In this document: one piece after another, positions 27,926 to 42,472 of the stretch | Layout: every line of letters begins with the position of its first letter | Numbering within the stretch: position 1 is the first letter of the stretch | Assembly: GCF_900291465.1 (NCBI RefSeq) | Contig: NZ_LT985808.1 | Location: 976,092 to 1,040,091 of the forward strand | DNA from: Bacteroides sp. Marseille-P3684 | GTDB lineage: Bacteria; Bacteroidota; Bacteroidia; Bacteroidales; Bacteroidaceae | Reading direction: 5' to 3' | DNA: 64,000 nt | Program-made: the position numbers and the translations under genes | The notes under the pieces: model-generated | Database searches by the model: none | What the model saw: only the letters and a program-made list of their open reading frames with translations | Told to the model about the DNA's origin: nothing

Positions 27926-29883
27926 TGATACGGATGATGAAACCAATCTTATGTCTCTGCCTCTCCCTCTTCGTGGGGATGCAGGCTTCCGCCCGCGAGG
28001 TTGAACTGCGCAGCCCCGACGGCAAGTTGTGCGTCACGGTGGACGACACCGACGGCAATCCCACCTACAGGGTGGACTATGACGGGGTCGCCTTCCTCGA
28101 CAAGTCCCCGCTGGGGCTGGACACGAACATCGGCGATTTCACCCGCGGGTTGACCCTGACGGGAGTGAGCGAGCCGACGACCCTCGACGAAACCTATGAA
28201 CTGAAGACCATCAAGAACAGCCGCCCCCATTACGTGGCGAACGTGCAGACCTACACCTTCTCGAAGGAAGGCACACCGGTATGCGACGTGGTGTTCCAGG
28301 TGAGCAACCACGACGTCGCGTTCAAGTATCGTGTGCTCCGTCGCGGCGAGACCCTCAGCTGCGTGGTGAACCGGGAAGCTACGGGCTTCGCCTTCCCCGC
28401 AGGCACGACGACCTTCCTCTGCCCGGAGATGGGACCGATGACCGGCTTTGCCCGCACGGCGCCCAGCTACGAGACCCACTATACCCCCGACGACACCGTG
28501 GGCAAGAACGGCTGGGGCAACGGCTACACCTTCCCCGGACTGTTCCGCAACGGCGACCGGGGCTGGGTGCTCCTCTCCGAGACCGGCGTGACGAGTGCGT
28601 ATTGTGGCAGCCGTCTGCTGGGTCAAGCCGACGGTCTCTACACGGTCGGCTATCCGACGGAAGCCTCCAACAACGGCAACGGCACGGTGGCTCCGGGCAT
28701 CTCCCTTCCGGGTGAGACCCCGTGGCGCACCATCACCGTGGGCACGACCCTGCAGCCCATCGTGGAGACGACCATTGCCACCGACGTGGTCCGTCCGCTC
28801 TACGAGCCCTCGCAGGACTACCGCTACGGCAGCGGCTCCTGGAGCTGGATTATTGCCGGCGACGCCAGCACGAACTTCGACACCCAGAAGCAGTATGTGG
28901 ACTTCAGTGCCGCGATGGGCTACCAGTCGGTGCTGGTCGACGCGCTGTGGGACACCCAGATCGGGCGCGACAAAATCGAGGAACTGGCACGCTATGCCTC
29001 CACGAAGGGCGTGGCGCTCTACCTCTGGTATAACTCCAATGGCTACTGGAACGATGCACCCCAGGGTCCGCGCAATATCATGAACAACACCATCGCCCGC
29101 CGCCGGGAGATGAAGTGGATGCAGCGCATCGGCATCCGCGGCATCAAGGTGGACTTCTTCGGCGGCGACAAGCAGGAGATGATGAAGCTCTACGAGGACA
29201 TCCTCGCCGACGCGAACGACTACGGTATCCTCGTCATTTTCCACGGATGCACGTTGCCCCGCGGCTGGGAGCGGATGTACCCCAACTTCGCCTCTGCCGA
29301 AGCGGTGAGAGCGAGCGAGAACCTCAACTTCTCGCAGGAGGAGTGCGACCGGGAGGCAACCAGCGCCACACTGCTGCCGTTCATCCGCAACACCGTCGCC
29401 AGCATGGACTTCGGCGGAAGCGCGCTCAACAGGTATTACAACGCAAAGAATGAGCCCGGGGGCCGCCAGCGCAAGACCTCCGACGTCTTCGCCCTTGCCA
29501 CGGCGGTGCTGTTCCAGAGCCCCGTGCAGCACTTCGCCCTGGCGCCCAACAACCTCACCGACGCTCCGTCGTGGGCGATGGACTTCATGAAGGAAGTCCC
29601 CACGCTGTGGGATGAGGTGAAGTTCATCGACGGGTACCCCGGGAAGTACGTCGTGCTCGCCCGCCGTCACGGCACGAAGTGGTACGTTGCCGGCATCAAT
29701 GCGCAAGCCGAGCCGTTGAAGCTCACCGTCAGCCTGCCGATGTGGCAGCCGGGACAGGAGCTCAGGCTCTACAGCGACGACAAGGAGCTGCAAGGCAGCC
29801 TCTCGGTGAAGAAGCTCGGCAAGAAGCAGGAACTGAAACTCACCATTCCCTGCAACGGCGGTGTGGTGGTCGCGGGGCAATAA
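27925..29883 (+). CDS. GH97 family glycosidase, retaining alpha-galactosidase type
   Basis: This is a secreted GH97 enzyme of about 652 residues; the ATG codons at 27934 and 27937 are alternative starts. The N-terminal super-sandwich (VELRSPDGKLCVTVDDTDG, CPEMGPMTGFARTAPSYETHY) is followed by a TIM barrel (GSWSWIIAGDAS, YQSVLVDALWD). The barrel carries GIRGIKVDFFGGD, where D410 matches the nucleophile position of retaining GH97 enzymes, and FASAEAVRASE, where E459 is a candidate acid/base. SusB-type inverting enzymes use glutamates instead, so an alpha-galactosidase-like specificity is more likely. In complex xylans this would remove terminal galactose. It overlaps the preceding GH43 gene by one base. 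Confidence 0.87.
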   Translation: MIRMMKPILCLCLSLFVGMQASAREVELRSPDGKLCVTVDDTDGNPTYRVDYDGVAFLDKSPLGLDTNIGDFTRGLTLTGVSEPTTLDETYELKTIKNSRPHYVANVQTYTFSKEGTPVCDVVFQVSNHDVAFKYRVLRRGETLSCVVNREATGFAFPAGTTTFLCPEMGPMTGFARTAPSYETHYTPDDTVGKNGWGNGYTFPGLFRNGDRGWVLLSETGVTSAYCGSRLLGQADGLYTVGYPTEASNNGNGTVAPGISLPGETPWRTITVGTTLQPIVETTIATDVVRPLYEPSQDYRYGSGSWSWIIAGDASTNFDTQKQYVDFSAAMGYQSVLVDALWDTQIGRDKIEELARYASTKGVALYLWYNSNGYWNDAPQGPRNIMNNTIARRREMKWMQRIGIRGIKVDFFGGDKQEMMKLYEDILADANDYGILVIFHGCTLPRGWERMYPNFASAEAVRASENLNFSQEECDREATSATLLPFIRNTVASMDFGGSALNRYYNAKNEPGGRQRKTSDVFALATAVLFQSPVQHFALAPNNLTDAPSWAMDFMKEVPTLWDEVKFIDGYPGKYVVLARRHGTKWYVAGINAQAEPLKLTVSLPMWQPGQELRLYSDDKELQGSLSVKKLGKKQELKLTIPCNGGVVVAGQ

Positions 29884-35738
<5,855 letters not shown>

Positions 35739-35752
35739 CATCCCCAGAGCCT

Positions 35753-37345
35753 ATGAAACTCAGACATCTGCTTACCTCGGCTGCCCTCCTCCTGCTTTCG
35801 GCGGGGGCGGTGGCGCAGCAACAAGAGACGTTCACCAACCCGGTCATCAATGCCGACGTGCCCGACCCCTCGATGATTCGCGTGGGCGACTACTACTACC
35901 TCGTCAGCACGACGATGCACCTCATGCCGGGCTGCCCGGTGATGCGGTCGAAGGACCTCGTCCACTGGGAGACCATCAGCTATGTCTTCCAGAAGCTGAC
36001 CGACCTGCCACGCTACGACCTGCTGGAGGGTACCGTCTACGGACGCGGACAGTGGGCGTCGAGCATCCGTTACCACAACGGGCTGTTCTACGTCTGGTTC
36101 TCGCCCAACGACGAACCCCACCGGGGCTACATCTACAGCGCGAAGGACCCTGCGGGTCCGTGGACACTCGTGTCCCGTCCGCCCCACTTCCACGATGCCT
36201 CCCTGCTGTTTGACGACGACGGCAAGGTCTACCTGTTCTACGGCACGGGTCAGTTGCGTCAGCTGAAGAGTGACCTCAGCGATGTGGAGCCGGGCGGGCT
36301 CGACCTGAAGATTTTCGAGCGCGACGCCGACGAACAGGGCTTGCTCGAAGGCAGTCAGGCGTTCAAGCACGACGGCAAGTACTACCTGATGATGATTTCG
36401 ATGGACTGGAGCGTGCCGGGACGCCTGCGCCGCGAGGTGTGCTACCGTGCCGACAAGATTACGGGACCGTATGAGAAGAAGGTCATCCTCGAAAGCGAGT
36501 TCCAGGGCTACGGCGGTGTCGGTCAGGGCTGCATCGTCGATTCACCCGACGGCGACTGGTACGGCTTCATCTTCCAGGACCGTGGCGGCATCGGCCGCGT
36601 GCCGACGCTGATGCCCTGTCGCTGGGTCGACGGATGGCCCATGCTGGGCGACGAGCAGGGACGCGTCCCCGAACAGATGACGCTGACCACGTACCCCGAT
36701 GAGTGCCGGGGCAGCATCATGGGCAGCGACGACTTCGCGTCCGCCTCGCTCAACCTGAACTGGCAGTGGAACCACAACCCCGTCGACAGCTGCTGGTCGC
36801 TCACCGAGCGTCCGGGATACATGCGCCTGAAGACCGCCCGCGTGGTGGACAACCTCTTCCTGGCACCGAACACCCTGACGCAGCGCATGCCGGGACCGCG
36901 GAGCCAGGCGACCGTCGCCCTCGACCTGTCGCACATGAAGGACGGCGACGTGGCAGGCTTCAGCGCGTTCAACGGGGACTCCGGCATCCTGGCTGTGGAG
37001 ATGAACGGGGGCAGGAAGCAGCTCGTCATGTCGCTCCAGAGCGTCAGCCTGGCGGATGATGACAAGCGCGTGACCGAGGTGAAGACCGACGAGAAGGAGC
37101 GTGTCGACTGTCCGTCAGACCGGGTCTACCTGCGCATCGACGCGGACTTTACCGGCAAGAAGGACGAGGCACTGTTCTCCTACAGCCTGGACAACGTGAC
37201 GTGGCACCGCATCGGCACTCCCTGCCGCATGATTTTCGACTACCGTCGCTTCTTCATGGGCAGCAAGTTCGCCATCTTCAACTATGCCACCCGTTCGCTC
37301 GGAGGCTATGTGGACGTGGATTCCTTCACGTTGGAAACTATCTAA
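35753..37345 (+). CDS. GH43 family glycosidase (arabinofuranosidase/xylosidase) with C-terminal beta-sandwich
   Basis: This 530-residue secreted GH43 enzyme has a signal peptide ending near AVAQ. The motifs FTNPVINADVPDPSM with D38 (base), HLMPGCPVMRSKDLVHWE, FHDASLLFDDDGKVYLFYG and LLEGSQAFKHDGKYYLMMI (with the acid Glu) are standard. From about residue 325 a concanavalin-like C-terminal domain follows (LNLNWQWNHNPVDSCWSLTERPGYMRL). It starts 14 bases after the SGNH-GH95 gene and ends the co-directional gene series. It differs clearly from the two CBM6-bearing GH43 proteins, so the locus holds at least two GH43 subgroups. Confidence 0.9.
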   Translation: MKLRHLLTSAALLLLSAGAVAQQQETFTNPVINADVPDPSMIRVGDYYYLVSTTMHLMPGCPVMRSKDLVHWETISYVFQKLTDLPRYDLLEGTVYGRGQWASSIRYHNGLFYVWFSPNDEPHRGYIYSAKDPAGPWTLVSRPPHFHDASLLFDDDGKVYLFYGTGQLRQLKSDLSDVEPGGLDLKIFERDADEQGLLEGSQAFKHDGKYYLMMISMDWSVPGRLRREVCYRADKITGPYEKKVILESEFQGYGGVGQGCIVDSPDGDWYGFIFQDRGGIGRVPTLMPCRWVDGWPMLGDEQGRVPEQMTLTTYPDECRGSIMGSDDFASASLNLNWQWNHNPVDSCWSLTERPGYMRLKTARVVDNLFLAPNTLTQRMPGPRSQATVALDLSHMKDGDVAGFSAFNGDSGILAVEMNGGRKQLVMSLQSVSLADDDKRVTEVKTDEKERVDCPSDRVYLRIDADFTGKKDEALFSYSLDNVTWHRIGTPCRMIFDYRRFFMGSKFAIFNYATRSLGGYVDVDSFTLETI

Positions 37346-37535
37346 TTGACAATTGACAACCTTTCAATTGACAATTGATAATTGACAATGGACAATTGCC
37401 GTGCGGCATGGGGATGTTCCCCCTCCGATGGTGATTGTCCATTGTCGATTTTTTTATCCACCATTGCCATTCGGCATGTCATGAACCCATAAGGCGATAA
37501 TTGTCCATTGTCAATTGTCCATTGACAATGGATTT
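37345..37535. repeat. Inverted-repeat element built from ATTGACAATTG motifs
   Basis: The left side has runs of AATTGACAAT and GACAATGGACAATTG. The right side carries the complement, AATTGTCCATTGTCAATTG and CCATTGACAATGG. The core is about 90 bp. A shorter version precedes repeat copy A at 22996-23032. This looks like a small miniature-element-like insertion or a strong stem-loop. Confidence 0.6.
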
Positions 37536-38107
37536 TTCCCCGTTTATCAAAACGACATCATTTCCTCGGTTTTAACATCACAATTTCCCGATTTGCCGTT
37601 TTCGGCTAACGCGCATTTTCGCAAAATCGTCTCAATTAGAAAAACACGCGTTAAATATTTTAAGATACGTCCGTCGGAACGCATCAGAATAAACCCTTAT
37701 TCACACAATTATACCGTTTCTAACGCGAAAAAGGCATCCGCCGAACCTATTTCCACGGTCAAAAGCACCTGTGACTGGCTTCGTACGGACGCGTCCGCAC
37801 CACCGTACCGACGTGTCCGTACCGTCGTGGTCGTTCGTCCGTACGAAAACAGCCATCTGTCTTCCTTTTTTAGAGCCCGAAGGGGCACGATTCCGGATAT
37901 GTGAAATTGTGTCCGTCCGTGTGAAAAGACTGACGGAAGGGAATGAAGGAAGAAGAGAAGACGGCAGAAAGACAGCAAACGGACGGAACAGCTGCCAATG
38001 TGCATCATGCAAAACGCCCGAGAATGCCTCCTTTGCTCGCGAACACGTAGTGGAATGCAAGGAAGGCCCTTCTCGGGCGATTCGTTTGACGTTTTGACAC
38101 TTTGTCA
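37513..38107. repeat. Modular intergenic repeat, copy B (GC-palindrome subtype)
   Basis: It aligns with copy A (23010-23605) with scattered substitutions and few length changes. Its 22-bp units lie at 37760-37847. The terminal module reads AAAACGCCCGAGAATGCC on the left and CTTCTCGGGCGATTCG on the right, ending in TTGACACTTTGTCA at 38107. Confidence 0.8.
37760..37847. repeat. Array of four 22-bp palindromic units (GC subtype, copy B)
   Basis: Units begin at 37760, 37782, 37804 and 37826. The second centres on the perfect dyad CGGACGCGTCCG. The third (GTACCGACGTGTCCGTAC) pairs at all but the innermost and one other position. The register is identical to that in copy A. Confidence 0.75.
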
Positions 38108-38137
38108 CCGTCGGTGCGGCAGGGCGGGAGCGGACGG

Positions 38138-41100
38138 CTACTGCTTCCCGTCGTCGGATGCCTTGAGGCACTGCTCCATGTAGGCGGTGGGCGTCAGTCC
38201 GTAAAGCTCCTTGAAGGCGGTCGAGAAGTAGTTGACGTTGGCAAATCCCGTACGCGTCGCCACCTCGTTGATGCTCTGCCGCTTGGCTGCCAGGAGGGCG
38301 GCAGCCTGCTTGAGGCGGACGTTGCGGATGAGGTCGCTCGCCGACTGGTTGGTCAGTTCCTTGAGCTTGCGGTAGAGGTGGACACGGCTGATGCCGACCT
38401 TCTCGGCAAGCATGTCGACGCTCAGGTCCGGGTTCGCCATGTTGTCGTTGATGACCTTCATCACGCGGTTGAGCAGGCGTTCGTCGGGCGACTCCACGTG
38501 GAGCTTCTGCACGCGCTTCTCCTGCGTCTGGCTGCCGCCGAACTTGTTTTGCAGCAGCTTCCGGTTGTGGATGAGGTTCTGCACGGTCCGCCGCAGGATT
38601 TCGATGCTGAAGGGCTTCGTCAGGTAGGCGTCGGCGCCGCAGTTCAGCCCCTCCAGGTTGTCCTCCTCGCGCGTCTTGGCGGTCAGCAGGACCACGGGGA
38701 TGTGGTTGAGGTTGATGTTCTGCTTGACGCGTGTGCACAGGGCGATGCCGTCCATCTCGGGCATCATCACGTCGCTGATGATGAGGTGGGGCGGACGCTT
38801 GAAGATGAGTTCGAGCGCCTCCTTGCCGTTGCCGCACCCCTCGGTGTAGAAGTCGGTAGTGAGCTCGCGGCAGATGTAGCTGCGGATTTCCTCGTCGTCC
38901 TCGACCACGAGCACCCGGTAGCTGCTCTTCGGGTGGACTGCCTTCCCCTCGGTGCCGGCGTCGGTGTTGGTCTGTGGCGCCGTGTCGGGTGCCGGGCGGA
39001 CGGGGACAGCCGGGGCAAAGGCGCCGTCCTGCTCGTTGGCTGTGAGGTGGCTGCTGCCCAGCGGAAGGCGGATGGTGAAGTGGCAGCCTGCCCCGTCGGC
39101 GTTGTTGGCTGCCTGGATAGTGCCGTGGTGGAGACGGACGAGCGAGCGCGTCAGGTGAAGCCCCACGCCGGTGCCGGGCTGGGACTCGTTGCGGGTGTTG
39201 TGCACCTGGTAGAAGCGGTCGAAGATGCGGCTGATTTCTGACTCATCGATGCCGCAGCCGTTGTCGGTGACGCGTATCTCGAAGTAGTTGCGCAGCGGCT
39301 CCTCCACGGCATCGGGGTCGGTGCCCCGGGTGAGGCTGACGTCAATGTGTCCGCCCTCGGGCGTATACTTGAAGGCATTGGAGAGCACGTTCATGAGCAC
39401 CTTGTCGAAGTTCTGCGGGTCTATCCAGACGTCGAGCCGTTCGTCCGCGTGGCGGAAGGTGAAGTCAATGCGGCGCGTGGCTGCCTGGTCCTCGAAGGTG
39501 TGGTAGAGGTCGGCGATGAAGCCGACGATGTCCACGCGGCAGAAGTGCAGGCGCATTTGCCCCTTGTCAATCTTGCGGATGTCCATGAGCTGGTTGACGA
39601 GGCGGAGGATGCGCTCGGCATTGCGGTAGATGGTGTGGTAGCTCTGCTGGCGCGCGGGATTGGCATCGCTCGCCATGAGCTTCTGCAGCGGACTGATGAT
39701 GAGCGACATGGGTGTGCGTATCTCGTGGGATATGTTGATGAAGAAGCGCACCTTCGCCTCGTTGAGCTGTTCGGCGTGGATGTGCTCCATCATCTCCTGA
39801 CGGGCACGGTAACGCTGGCGCATGTAGAGCACGCCCGCGGCGGCAAGGGCGGCGGCGAGCAGGACGTAGGCGGCCTTTGCCCACCCGGAGGCGTACCATG
39901 CCGGGGACACGATGATGGTGAGCTGCCTGACCGCCGAGTCGGTGTCATAGCTCCGTGCCTTGACGCGGAAGTGGTAGGTGCCGGGAGCCAGGTCGCTGAA
40001 GGAGACGCGGTTGATGCCGGCACGCAGGTGGACCCACGTGCTGTCGTTGAAGGTGTAGGAGTAGCTGATGCGTTCGGGATTGTAGAACTCCATGGCGGAG
40101 AACTCGATGCTGAAGGAGTTGTCCGTGTGGGCGAGGCGGACGCAGTCGGCGTCGCTGATGGAGCGGTCGACAATGTCGCGCCCGCCGGACTGCATGCCCG
40201 GTCGGACGGCCCGGTCATGGAGGTAGAAGTCGGCGATGCGGATGTCGGGGCGCTTGTTGGAGCTGCTGATGCGCCGCGGGTCGAAGAGGGTGATGCCTCC
40301 GGTCCCGCCGAAGATGAGCTCCCCGTCGCTTCCGGCGAAGGAAACCCGCTTGCTGAACTCGTTGCCCTGCAGCCCGTCGCCGGCGTAGAAGTTGACGAAA
40401 ACCTCGTGGGGGGGGGTAAACCTGGAGATGCCGAAATTGGTGCTGACCCAGAGGTTGCCGTCGCCGTCCTCCTCGATGGCGGAGATGGAGTTGCTGGGCA
40501 GCCCGTCGGCGGTGGTGTAGATTTTCACGGCTCCGGTGCGGGGCGTGATGCGCTTGAGTCCGAAGGAGGTGCCCGCCCAGAGGTAACCCTGACGGTCCTC
40601 GTGCAGGGCGTACACGACCTCACCCGGGAGCAGGCGGTTCTTGCCGAAGGTGCTGACGAAGTTCATCGTCGGCAGGTCCAGGCAGCCCAGTCCGTCGTAG
40701 GAGCCGAAGTAGAGCTTGTCGTCGGACGAGCAGAGCAGGCAGTTCACCCAGGGATTGTTGAGCACGTTGCTCTCTTCGCGGTAGTCTCGCCCGTCCGAGG
40801 GATACGGCAGACGGAGGACCTCCTTCGTGCGGAGGTTGATGCGGTAGATGCCGCTCCCAAGCGAGCCGACCCAGAGGTGCTTGTGACGGTCTTCGGTGAT
40901 GGAGTAGACGCTCTGCACGGGTGCGCCCTTGTCATCGTACAGGGGGAAGTAGGTGCAGCGTCCCGTCTGCGGGTCGAGGCGTGCCAGTCCGTCACGGAAG
41001 GAGCCGACCCAGAGGTTGCGGTCGGAGTCCTCGAAGAGGGCGGTGACGGTCGCCGGGACGGACTCTCCCTTCCGGCTGTCCGGGGCGAAGTGCTTCAGGC

Positions 41101-42241
41101 GGCTTCCGTCCGGGGCGACACAGTAGAGGCCGTCGTTGTCGGTGCCCACCCAGAGGCGGTTGTCGCGGTCCTTGCACACTGCCATGATGCAGCTCGACCC
41201 GATGGGGTTGTCCGCATTGACCTTGTAGCCCAGGTAGCGGAAGCCGCTGCTGCGTGTGGGCACGATGAGGACGCCCTTCTGGAAGAGTCCCAGCCAGAGG
41301 TTCCCCTGGTTGTCCTCCAGGATGGCGTGCACCTTCGCCTTGTCGAAGTTGAAGCCTACGGTACTGACGTGCACGTTCTCCAGGCGGTCGGCAGACGGAT
41401 GGTAGACCTTCATGCCCTCTCCGTCGGTCCCGACATAGATTTCATCCGACGCCGTGGGGCAGAGCGCCTTCACGGGCATCCGTCCGCCCGTTTCCCCGCC
41501 GACGCGGACGAAGCGGTCCTGCCGTTCGTCGTAGCGGAAGAGTCCGTTCTTGAGGCAGCCCGCGTAGATGTTGCCCTGTTCGTCCTCACAGAGGGAGGAG
41601 CTCCACACGAGGTTATCCGCTCCGTAGTACTGCCGCACGTGGTTGCCGGCATCGAGGCGGAACACGCCGCGGTCGTTCGAGGCGACCCAGAGGCGCCCCT
41701 TCCGGTCCTCGTACACCTGGTTGATGAGGCTGCTCACCAGGTCGGGCAGGTGGTGTGCAGCCAGGCTGTCCTTCTTCGGGTCGAGGACGAAGAGGTTGTG
41801 TCCCGCGGTGCCGATGAAGATGCGTCCGTCGCGCCGTTGGATGATGGAGGAGACGTTGGCAGTCAGGGTATCGCCCGCCGCGCTGAGCAGGGGGATGCGT
41901 GTGAAGCGGTCGCGTGCGCGGTCATAACGCTGTAGACCGCCGAGGCTGCCGATGAGGAAGCGTCCGTCACGGTCCTCGAACAGGACCCTGACGTAGTTGT
42001 TTGCCAGCGAGTTCGTGTCGCCGGGCTTATGTCGGAAGATGGTGAACTTGGCTCCGTCGTAGCGGCTCAGCCCGTCCTCGGTGGCTATCCACAGGATGCC
42101 GTCGCGGTCCTGGTAGATGCTGTTGAGCATGCTGCTCGACAGTTCCCGGTCCACGGTAAGGAGCTTGCCCCTCTGGGCATGGCACATGACGGCTGACAGA
42201 ATGAAGCACAACAAAAGTCGTAAGGTTAACTTGGCTCTCAT
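38138..42241 (-). CDS. Hybrid two-component system regulator (HTCS) of the xylan locus
   Basis: This one-protein sensor-regulator spans the inner membrane. It would sense a xylan oligosaccharide in the periplasm and activate the adjacent genes. Its 1367 residues contain a signal peptide (to CHAQ). A long periplasmic double propeller follows, made of repeats like YQDRDGILWIATEDGLSRYDG. Next are a Y_Y_Y-type domain (RISYSYTFNDSTWVHLRAGIN) and a membrane helix near residue 790. The histidine kinase part has phospho-His in FINISHEIRTPMSL and an ATPase with NAFKYTPEGG and GTGVGLHL. A receiver has RVLVVEDDEE and phospho-Asp in LIISDVMMPEMDG. A C-terminal AraC-type helix-turn-helix follows (LSVDMLAEKVGISRVHLYRKLKEL). 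It is read against the enzyme genes and divergently from the GH8 gene. Confidence 0.95.
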   Translation of the reverse strand: MRAKLTLRLLLCFILSAVMCHAQRGKLLTVDRELSSSMLNSIYQDRDGILWIATEDGLSRYDGAKFTIFRHKPGDTNSLANNYVRVLFEDRDGRFLIGSLGGLQRYDRARDRFTRIPLLSAAGDTLTANVSSIIQRRDGRIFIGTAGHNLFVLDPKKDSLAAHHLPDLVSSLINQVYEDRKGRLWVASNDRGVFRLDAGNHVRQYYGADNLVWSSSLCEDEQGNIYAGCLKNGLFRYDERQDRFVRVGGETGGRMPVKALCPTASDEIYVGTDGEGMKVYHPSADRLENVHVSTVGFNFDKAKVHAILEDNQGNLWLGLFQKGVLIVPTRSSGFRYLGYKVNADNPIGSSCIMAVCKDRDNRLWVGTDNDGLYCVAPDGSRLKHFAPDSRKGESVPATVTALFEDSDRNLWVGSFRDGLARLDPQTGRCTYFPLYDDKGAPVQSVYSITEDRHKHLWVGSLGSGIYRINLRTKEVLRLPYPSDGRDYREESNVLNNPWVNCLLCSSDDKLYFGSYDGLGCLDLPTMNFVSTFGKNRLLPGEVVYALHEDRQGYLWAGTSFGLKRITPRTGAVKIYTTADGLPSNSISAIEEDGDGNLWVSTNFGISRFTPPHEVFVNFYAGDGLQGNEFSKRVSFAGSDGELIFGGTGGITLFDPRRISSSNKRPDIRIADFYLHDRAVRPGMQSGGRDIVDRSISDADCVRLAHTDNSFSIEFSAMEFYNPERISYSYTFNDSTWVHLRAGINRVSFSDLAPGTYHFRVKARSYDTDSAVRQLTIIVSPAWYASGWAKAAYVLLAAALAAAGVLYMRQRYRARQEMMEHIHAEQLNEAKVRFFINISHEIRTPMSLIISPLQKLMASDANPARQQSYHTIYRNAERILRLVNQLMDIRKIDKGQMRLHFCRVDIVGFIADLYHTFEDQAATRRIDFTFRHADERLDVWIDPQNFDKVLMNVLSNAFKYTPEGGHIDVSLTRGTDPDAVEEPLRNYFEIRVTDNGCGIDESEISRIFDRFYQVHNTRNESQPGTGVGLHLTRSLVRLHHGTIQAANNADGAGCHFTIRLPLGSSHLTANEQDGAFAPAVPVRPAPDTAPQTNTDAGTEGKAVHPKSSYRVLVVEDDEEIRSYICRELTTDFYTEGCGNGKEALELIFKRPPHLIISDVMMPEMDGIALCTRVKQNINLNHIPVVLLTAKTREEDNLEGLNCGADAYLTKPFSIEILRRTVQNLIHNRKLLQNKFGGSQTQEKRVQKLHVESPDERLLNRVMKVINDNMANPDLSVDMLAEKVGISRVHLYRKLKELTNQSASDLIRNVRLKQAAALLAAKRQSINEVATRTGFANVNYFSTAFKELYGLTPTAYMEQCLKASDDGKQ

Positions 42242-42261
42242 GGTTCAGTGTGATTTGTCCG

Positions 42262-42269
42262 CAAAAATA
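42262..42269 (-). promoter_or_regulatory. Candidate -7 element for the HTCS gene
   Basis: On the minus strand TATTTTTG fits the Bacteroidales TAnnTTTG -7 consensus and sits about 20 bases before the HTCS start codon. I found no clear TTG at the -33 position, so the call is tentative. Confidence 0.4.
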
Positions 42270-42364
42270 CGTAAAAATGTCTGAATCCGTCTGTCCCGTC
42301 CGCAATTTTACTGCGACAGGGGGCAAGGGGCGGTGGATGTGTGCATTTTTGTCCGCGCAAGAGC

Positions 42365-42394
42365 TTGCCGGTACGGTGAAAAGTGTTACATTTG
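42365..42394 (+). promoter_or_regulatory. Candidate promoter of the GH8 gene
   Basis: TTG at 42365-42367 and TACATTTG at 42387-42394 are separated by 19 bases, a good match to the Bacteroidales -33/-7 promoter. The predicted transcript would have a leader of about 70 bases before the ATG at 42473. Confidence 0.6.
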
Positions 42395-42472
42395 TTGAAC
42401 CCGAATCGGTCGGTAGACTGCTCAGGGTTTCCTCCCTGTACCGGAGCATCAGAACTTAAATCATACCACCTT

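Larger units (their letters stand above)
37346..38137. other. Intergenic region at the end of the enzyme series; palindromic ATTGACAATTG element and repeat copy B
   Basis: Two elements fill this gap between the last GH43 gene and the end of the regulator gene. At 37345-37535 many copies of ATTGACAAT and its complement flank a short core with GCGGCATGG and TTCGGCATGTC. Repeat copy B then runs to about 38107. The open frame at 37515-37904 is part of the repeat and is not annotated as a gene. Confidence 0.6.

Noticed and set aside
27949-29880. 643-codon open frame on the minus strand
   Set aside because: Opposite the GH97 gene and without family motifs; a coding shadow.
39347-41935. 862-codon open frame on the plus strand
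   Set aside because: It lies entirely opposite the HTCS gene, whose frame shows clear domain motifs. Long antisense frames are common opposite GC-rich genes.
42383-42472. Upstream start for the GH8 protein
   Set aside because: The extension covers the promoter-like element and lacks a signal peptide at its N-terminus.
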